Assembly (NCBI RefSeq): GCF_001722485.1
Contig: NZ_LWGL01000006.1
Span: forward strand, 1 to 50,713
Direction of reading: 5' to 3'
DNA from: Cellulosimicrobium cellulans
GTDB lineage: Bacteria; Actinomycetota; Actinomycetes; Actinomycetales; Cellulomonadaceae
DNA length: 50,713 nucleotides
Positions 46,988 through 50,713 of the stretch are shown piece after piece (positions within the stretch are counted from its first letter, which is position 1; the number at the start of each line of letters is the position of its first letter). The notes beneath the pieces were generated by a model. The model was not told where the DNA came from. It made no database searches and saw nothing but the letters and a program-made list of their open reading frames with translations. A program made the translations under genes and the position numbers.

Positions 46988-48865
46988 TCAGGAGACGAGC
47001 AGCTCGTTGATCTCGATCCGGTTCTCGCCCTGCGCGTTCTGCGGCAGCTCGGTGAACCACAGGACGATCGAGCCCGTCTCGACCGGCTCCGGGAACGTGA
47101 ACTCCACGCCCGGCGACAGCGGGCCGGACGCGAGGACCTCGCCCTCGGTGGGGGCGTCGGGCGACGTCGCGCGGATCTCGACGTTGCCGCCGTTGACGGA
47201 CGTCTCGACGATGATCGTCTGGACCGGGGCCGGCTGCTCGAGCGTGATCGCGTACCCGATGCCGCTCTTGAGCCCGGCGAACTGGGGGCTGTTGTACCGG
47301 CGCGTGTACCACGCGGTCTCGGGCTGGCCGTCGTACGCGAGCGCCACGGCCTCCGGGTGCTCGCCCTCGTTCTCCGGGTCGGCGGCGTCGCCCTCGGGGT
47401 CGAGCGCGGTCCCGGACGCGATGACCGGCCGGACCTCCGGCTCGGGCTCCGGCGGGGGCTGTTCCTCGGTGCCGTCCGAGGTGCCCTCGTCGGCGGGCTC
47501 GCTCGCCTCGGCCGAGGGGCGTCCGTCCGTCGTCACGGCAGGGTCGAAGCCGGAGAACGCCGTGTTGATCGCCCAGATCACGCCGATGCCGACGAGGAGA
47601 AGCACGAGGACGAGGACGACGGGCGTCGCGTTGAACCGTCGGCTCCCTCGGCGCGGCGGGCCGTCGTCGCCGGTACCGCCCTGCTGGACCTCGGCCGGGC
47701 CGTCGGCGCCGGGAGCGGGGGCGTAGGCGGGGGCCGGCGCGGTGCCGGGGCCGTAGCCGGGCGGCGGGGGCGGGACGGGCTGCGCGCCGACCGCGGTGGC
47801 ACCGTCCTGGGCGGCACTGGACACGGCGTAGGCGCCGGCGGCGTAGGCGGCCGTGGGTGCGACGGCGCCGGCCGACCCGGGCACCTCGCCCACCCGGTGG
47901 ATCCGGCCCGTGGTGGGGCGCCGGACGGGCGGTGCCGGGGGCGGCGTCCCGGGGGGAGCGGCCGCCCCGCGGTTGTCGAACGCGCTGCGGACGGACTGCC
48001 GGCTGACGCCCGCGCCCGCGCCCGCCTGCGCGGCGCCCTGCGGCGAGACCGCGGACACCTCGCCCCACGGCTCGAGCGCGCTCACGACGTCGGCGGGCGT
48101 CTGCGGACCGTCGCCCGGGACGGGGGCCGACCAGGCGCCCACGGCGGCGACGTCGCGGGAGAACGTCCGCACGCACAGGTCGTCGAGCTCCGGCGGGACG
48201 TCGCCGCGCACCGCGGACGGCGCCAGCACGGCGTCGCCCGACCGCAGGGCCGGCAGCGGGTGGATCGCAGCGTCGGAGATCCACGGGACGTCGAGCGACG
48301 GCCCGGGCCAGCGCGCCGTCGTCGCGTAGTAGAAGAGGGCCACGAGCCCGACGGCGTCCAGGCGCGACGTGCGCTCGGCGTCGTGCTGGTCCTGGCCCGC
48401 GACGCCGGCGTCGAGGCCGAGACCGGTGACGACGACGCGGCCGTCGTGCACGCGCACCGCGTCGGGCCGGACGGCGAGGTGGTGCACGCCCCGGCCGCGC
48501 GCGGCCTCGAGCGCGGAGGCCGCCTCGCCGACGATGGCCCGGGCCTGGCGCGCGTCGAGGACGCCGCCCGCGACGAGGTCCGTGAGCGTGGTGCCGACGA
48601 ACGGTTCGGTCACGACGTACGCGACGTCGCCCTCGGAGCCCACGTCGAGCACTCGCGTGAGGCGCGGGTCCGCGACGAGTGCGGCGCGGCGCGCGGAGTC
48701 GAGCGCCTCGGCGACGTGCGGGCCGGTGACGAGCGACACGCGGACCGGGCGGTCGAGGATCTGGTCGTGCGCCGCCCACGCCGAGACGTCGGCGAGGTCG
48801 GACGCGAGCCGGTCGTCCAACCGGTAGCGGGCGACGAGCAGTGTTCCGGGAGCCACGCCGTTCAC
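46988..48865 (-). CDS. pseudokinase with membrane helix and extracellular discoidin-like domain
   Basis: The 625-residue protein has an N-terminal protein-kinase fold (about 8-260) that has lost its catalytic parts: no glycine loop ([13 protein letters not shown]), the VAIK lysine region reads VRVSLV, HRD is HLA ([12 protein letters not shown]) and DFG is GLG. A Pro/Gly-rich linker, one membrane helix (about 409-433) and an extracellular beta-sandwich (about 485-625, [19 protein letters not shown]) follow. This is the plan of the part fused to MurJ in M. tuberculosis MviN, here a separate gene 67 bases after murJ. There the pseudokinase is phosphorylated by PknB and bound by FhaA. GTG start with GGAGG. 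Confidence 0.88.
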   Translation of the reverse strand: MNGVAPGTLLVARYRLDDRLASDLADVSAWAAHDQILDRPVRVSLVTGPHVAEALDSARRAALVADPRLTRVLDVGSEGDVAYVVTEPFVGTTLTDLVAGGVLDARQARAIVGEAASALEAARGRGVHHLAVRPDAVRVHDGRVVVTGLGLDAGVAGQDQHDAERTSRLDAVGLVALFYYATTARWPGPSLDVPWISDAAIHPLPALRSGDAVLAPSAVRGDVPPELDDLCVRTFSRDVAAVGAWSAPVPGDGPQTPADVVSALEPWGEVSAVSPQGAAQAGAGAGVSRQSVRSAFDNRGAAAPPGTPPPAPPVRRPTTGRIHRVGEVPGSAGAVAPTAAYAAGAYAVSSAAQDGATAVGAQPVPPPPPGYGPGTAPAPAYAPAPGADGPAEVQQGGTGDDGPPRRGSRRFNATPVVLVLVLLLVGIGVIWAINTAFSGFDPAVTTDGRPSAEASEPADEGTSDGTEEQPPPEPEPEVRPVIASGTALDPEGDAADPENEGEHPEAVALAYDGQPETAWYTRRYNSPQFAGLKSGIGYAITLEQPAPVQTIIVETSVNGGNVEIRATSPDAPTEGEVLASGPLSPGVEFTFPEPVETGSIVLWFTELPQNAQGENRIEINELLVS

Positions 48866-48932
48866 CGGACCTCCTTCGGGGGACTCGTGGTCGGCATCAC
48901 CACATCGTACGCGGGCCCGGATTGCCCGGTAT

Positions 48933-50713
48933 CTACCGGCGAAGGACCCGCCGGAGCCGTCCGGCGAACGGGCCGACGAGCTCGTCCAGCTCGCGCACCC
49001 GCAAGGCTCGCAGCCCGGCGACGTACACGCCCGTCATGACGAGGCCCACGAGCGCCACGACGAGAAGCGCCTCCCACCACGACAGCCCGTAGATGTCCCC
49101 GGTGACGCGCACGTAGAGCTGGAGCACGCCCCAGCCGGCGCCCGCGCTGACGAGCGCGGCGAGCACGGTCTTCACGTGCATGCGCACGATCCGGTAGCCG
49201 TCGAGCCCCCGCAGCGTGCGCCGCAGCCCGACGGTCCGCAGCGCGACGGCCACGACGTTCGACAGGCTCATCGCCGCACCGACGCCGACGACCCACCACT
49301 GCGGGTCGAGCGTGCGCGTCGCGAGCCACGACACGCCGACGAGCACGATCGTGCCGGGGACCTGGATCCAGAACACCGTCCGGCCGTCCTCGAACGCGTA
49401 GTAGACCCACTTCATGAGGACCATGCCGCCGAGCGGCACGAGGCCGAACGCCATCGCCACGAGCACCTGGGCGACCGCGGCGCCCGACGCGGCCCCCACC
49501 GACGGCACGAGCAGCTTGGTGATCGGCAGGGCCAGCACCGCGAACACCGCGGTGGCGAAGACGGTGAACACGCCGACGGTGCGCACGCCCCGCGACAGGT
49601 CCTGGCGCACGCGCGCGACGTCGCCCGCGTGCGCGGCCGCGCTCATCCCGGTGAACAGGGCGGTCGCGATGGAGACGGTCACGAGCGAGTGGGGGAGCAG
49701 GTAGATCATGAGCGCCTGCGTGTACGCGGCGTTGCCCGCGACGGTGAGCTGGTCCGCGAACGCCTCGGGGGACGCGACGGTGAGGCTCGTGACGACGCCC
49801 TGCGCGCCTGCGTCACCCGCGTAGTCGCCGAAGCGCTGCGCGAGGGCGGCGCGCGGCGCCTCGCTCGCGAACCGCGTCGTGAACAGCACGCCGACCTGCT
49901 CGAGGACGACGGCGGCGAACGTCCACAGGGCGACCTGGCCCGCCGAGCGCAGCCCGATCCCGCGCAGGCCGAACCGCACGTGCCACCGGAACCCGGCGCG
50001 CCAGAGCGGCACGACGAGGACGAGCGCCTGCGCCGCGACGCCGAGCGTCGCCGTGCCGGCGAGGATCGCTATCTTGGTGCCGTCCCACTGCGTCAGGTCG
50101 TCGACGGACCCGGTGGCCGCCGGACCGTAGACGGCGATGAACGCCCCGAACCCGACGATCGACACGACGTTGTTGAGCACGGGCGCCCACATGAACGGCC
50201 CGAACTGCCCGCGCGCGTTGAGCACCTGGCCGAGCAGCGTGTACAGGCCGTAGAAGAACAGCTGGGGCGTGCACCACAGGGCGAACGACACGGCGAGGGC
50301 CATCTGCGGGGAGGTCCACCCGTCGCCCGTGTAGAGCCCGACGAGGATGCTCGAGCCCGCGGTGAGCAGAGCCGAGATCGCGAGCAGCACCGTGCCCGAG
50401 AGAGTGAGCAGCTTGTCGAGGCGCTGCTGGGTGTCGTGCGCACGGTAGGCCCGCACGATCTGCGGCACGAGCACGGCGTTGAGCACGCCGCCCGCGAGGA
50501 TCGCGAAGAGGACGTTGGGGATCTTGTTCGCGACGTCGAACGCGTCGGCGACGAGCCCCGTCGTCCCGATAGCGGCGACGAGCAGCACGTTGCGCACGAG
50601 CCCCAGCGCGCGCGAGACGAGCGTGCCCGACGCCATGAGCGCCGACGACCGGCCGAGCCCGCCGGTCCGCCCGCCGGCGGGGGCCTCGGCGGCGCCCGCC
50701 TCCGCGGCCTCGT
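48933..50713 (-). CDS. murJ: MurJ lipid II flippase, N-terminus cut by right edge
   Basis: The product is a MATE-like flippase with about 13-14 membrane helices and the MurJ segments LVSRALGLVRNVLL, NKIPNVLFAILAGGVLNAVLVP, the periplasm-facing YLLPHSLVTVSIATALFTGM and WVYYAFEDGRTVFW. It moves lipid II across the membrane for wall synthesis. The frame is open past the first ATG (50636) to the window edge (residues AGGRTGGLGRSSALMASG), and the family usually begins upstream of that point, so I treat it as partial. It ends in a basic C-terminus without the pseudokinase found in mycobacterial MviN, which follows as its own gene. Confidence 0.95.
   Translation of the reverse strand, partial: EAAEAGAAEAPAGGRTGGLGRSSALMASGTLVSRALGLVRNVLLVAAIGTTGLVADAFDVANKIPNVLFAILAGGVLNAVLVPQIVRAYRAHDTQQRLDKLLTLSGTVLLAISALLTAGSSILVGLYTGDGWTSPQMALAVSFALWCTPQLFFYGLYTLLGQVLNARGQFGPFMWAPVLNNVVSIVGFGAFIAVYGPAATGSVDDLTQWDGTKIAILAGTATLGVAAQALVLVVPLWRAGFRWHVRFGLRGIGLRSAGQVALWTFAAVVLEQVGVLFTTRFASEAPRAALAQRFGDYAGDAGAQGVVTSLTVASPEAFADQLTVAGNAAYTQALMIYLLPHSLVTVSIATALFTGMSAAAHAGDVARVRQDLSRGVRTVGVFTVFATAVFAVLALPITKLLVPSVGAASGAAVAQVLVAMAFGLVPLGGMVLMKWVYYAFEDGRTVFWIQVPGTIVLVGVSWLATRTLDPQWWVVGVGAAMSLSNVVAVALRTVGLRRTLRGLDGYRIVRMHVKTVLAALVSAGAGWGVLQLYVRVTGDIYGLSWWEALLVVALVGLVMTGVYVAGLRALRVRELDELVGPFAGRLRRVLRR

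Overview
The window is ori-proximal chromosome of a very GC-rich actinobacterium. The best fit is the Micrococcales (Cellulomonadaceae/Promicromonosporaceae type, for example Cellulosimicrobium). This rests on base composition, the class E sortase with an LAxTG substrate, DUF3566 and DLW-39 proteins beside gyrA, and gene order; the family is inferred, not proven. The replication origin lies near 31 kb, between dnaA and dnaN.

Left of the origin, read outward on the minus strand, come dnaN, a short 6-phosphogluconate dehydrogenase (gnd), recF, a DciA/DUF721 gene, gyrB, gyrA, a DUF3566 membrane protein, tRNA-Ile, the 39-aa DLW-39 gene and tRNA-Ala. A plus-strand gene for an LAxTG cell-wall protein sits inside this run, between gyrB and the DciA gene. 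Further left are a Lys/Ala-rich membrane protein, a cyclophilin, a rhomboid protease, crgA, and a tightly overlapping minus-strand set (DUF881, sortase E, a 75-aa membrane protein, a TrpG/PabA amidotransferase). Next is the plus-strand cell-wall signalling operon fhaA-fhaB-pstP-rodA-pbpA-pknA-pknB. The left end has tRNA-Leu, a lipoprotein and the end of a FAD-linked oxidase.

Right of the origin, the plus strand carries rpmH-rnpA-yidD-yidC-jag-rsmG-parA-parB, followed by about 3.1 kb without a convincing gene. Eight parS centromere sites lie between 36.1 and 42.3 kb: one between jag and rsmG, one inside parA, one inside parB and five in the gene-free stretch. The minus strand then carries murJ (cut by the right edge), a stand-alone pseudokinase, trxB, trxA, an aminotransferase and a D-Ala-D-Ala ligase-like gene.

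The genes fall into three linked groups. The first is chromosome replication and segregation: DnaA, DnaN, RecF, gyrase, ParAB and parS. The second is cell-wall growth and its control by phosphorylation: PknA/B, PstP, FhaA/B, RodA, PbpA, CrgA, MurJ and the pseudokinase. The third is the general ribosome, membrane-insertion and thiol-redox set. Strong individual signals are a SigR-type promoter in front of trxB, back-to-back promoters with DnaA boxes between dnaA and rpmH, and the parS field. I saw no CRISPR array, prophage, transposase or defence island.
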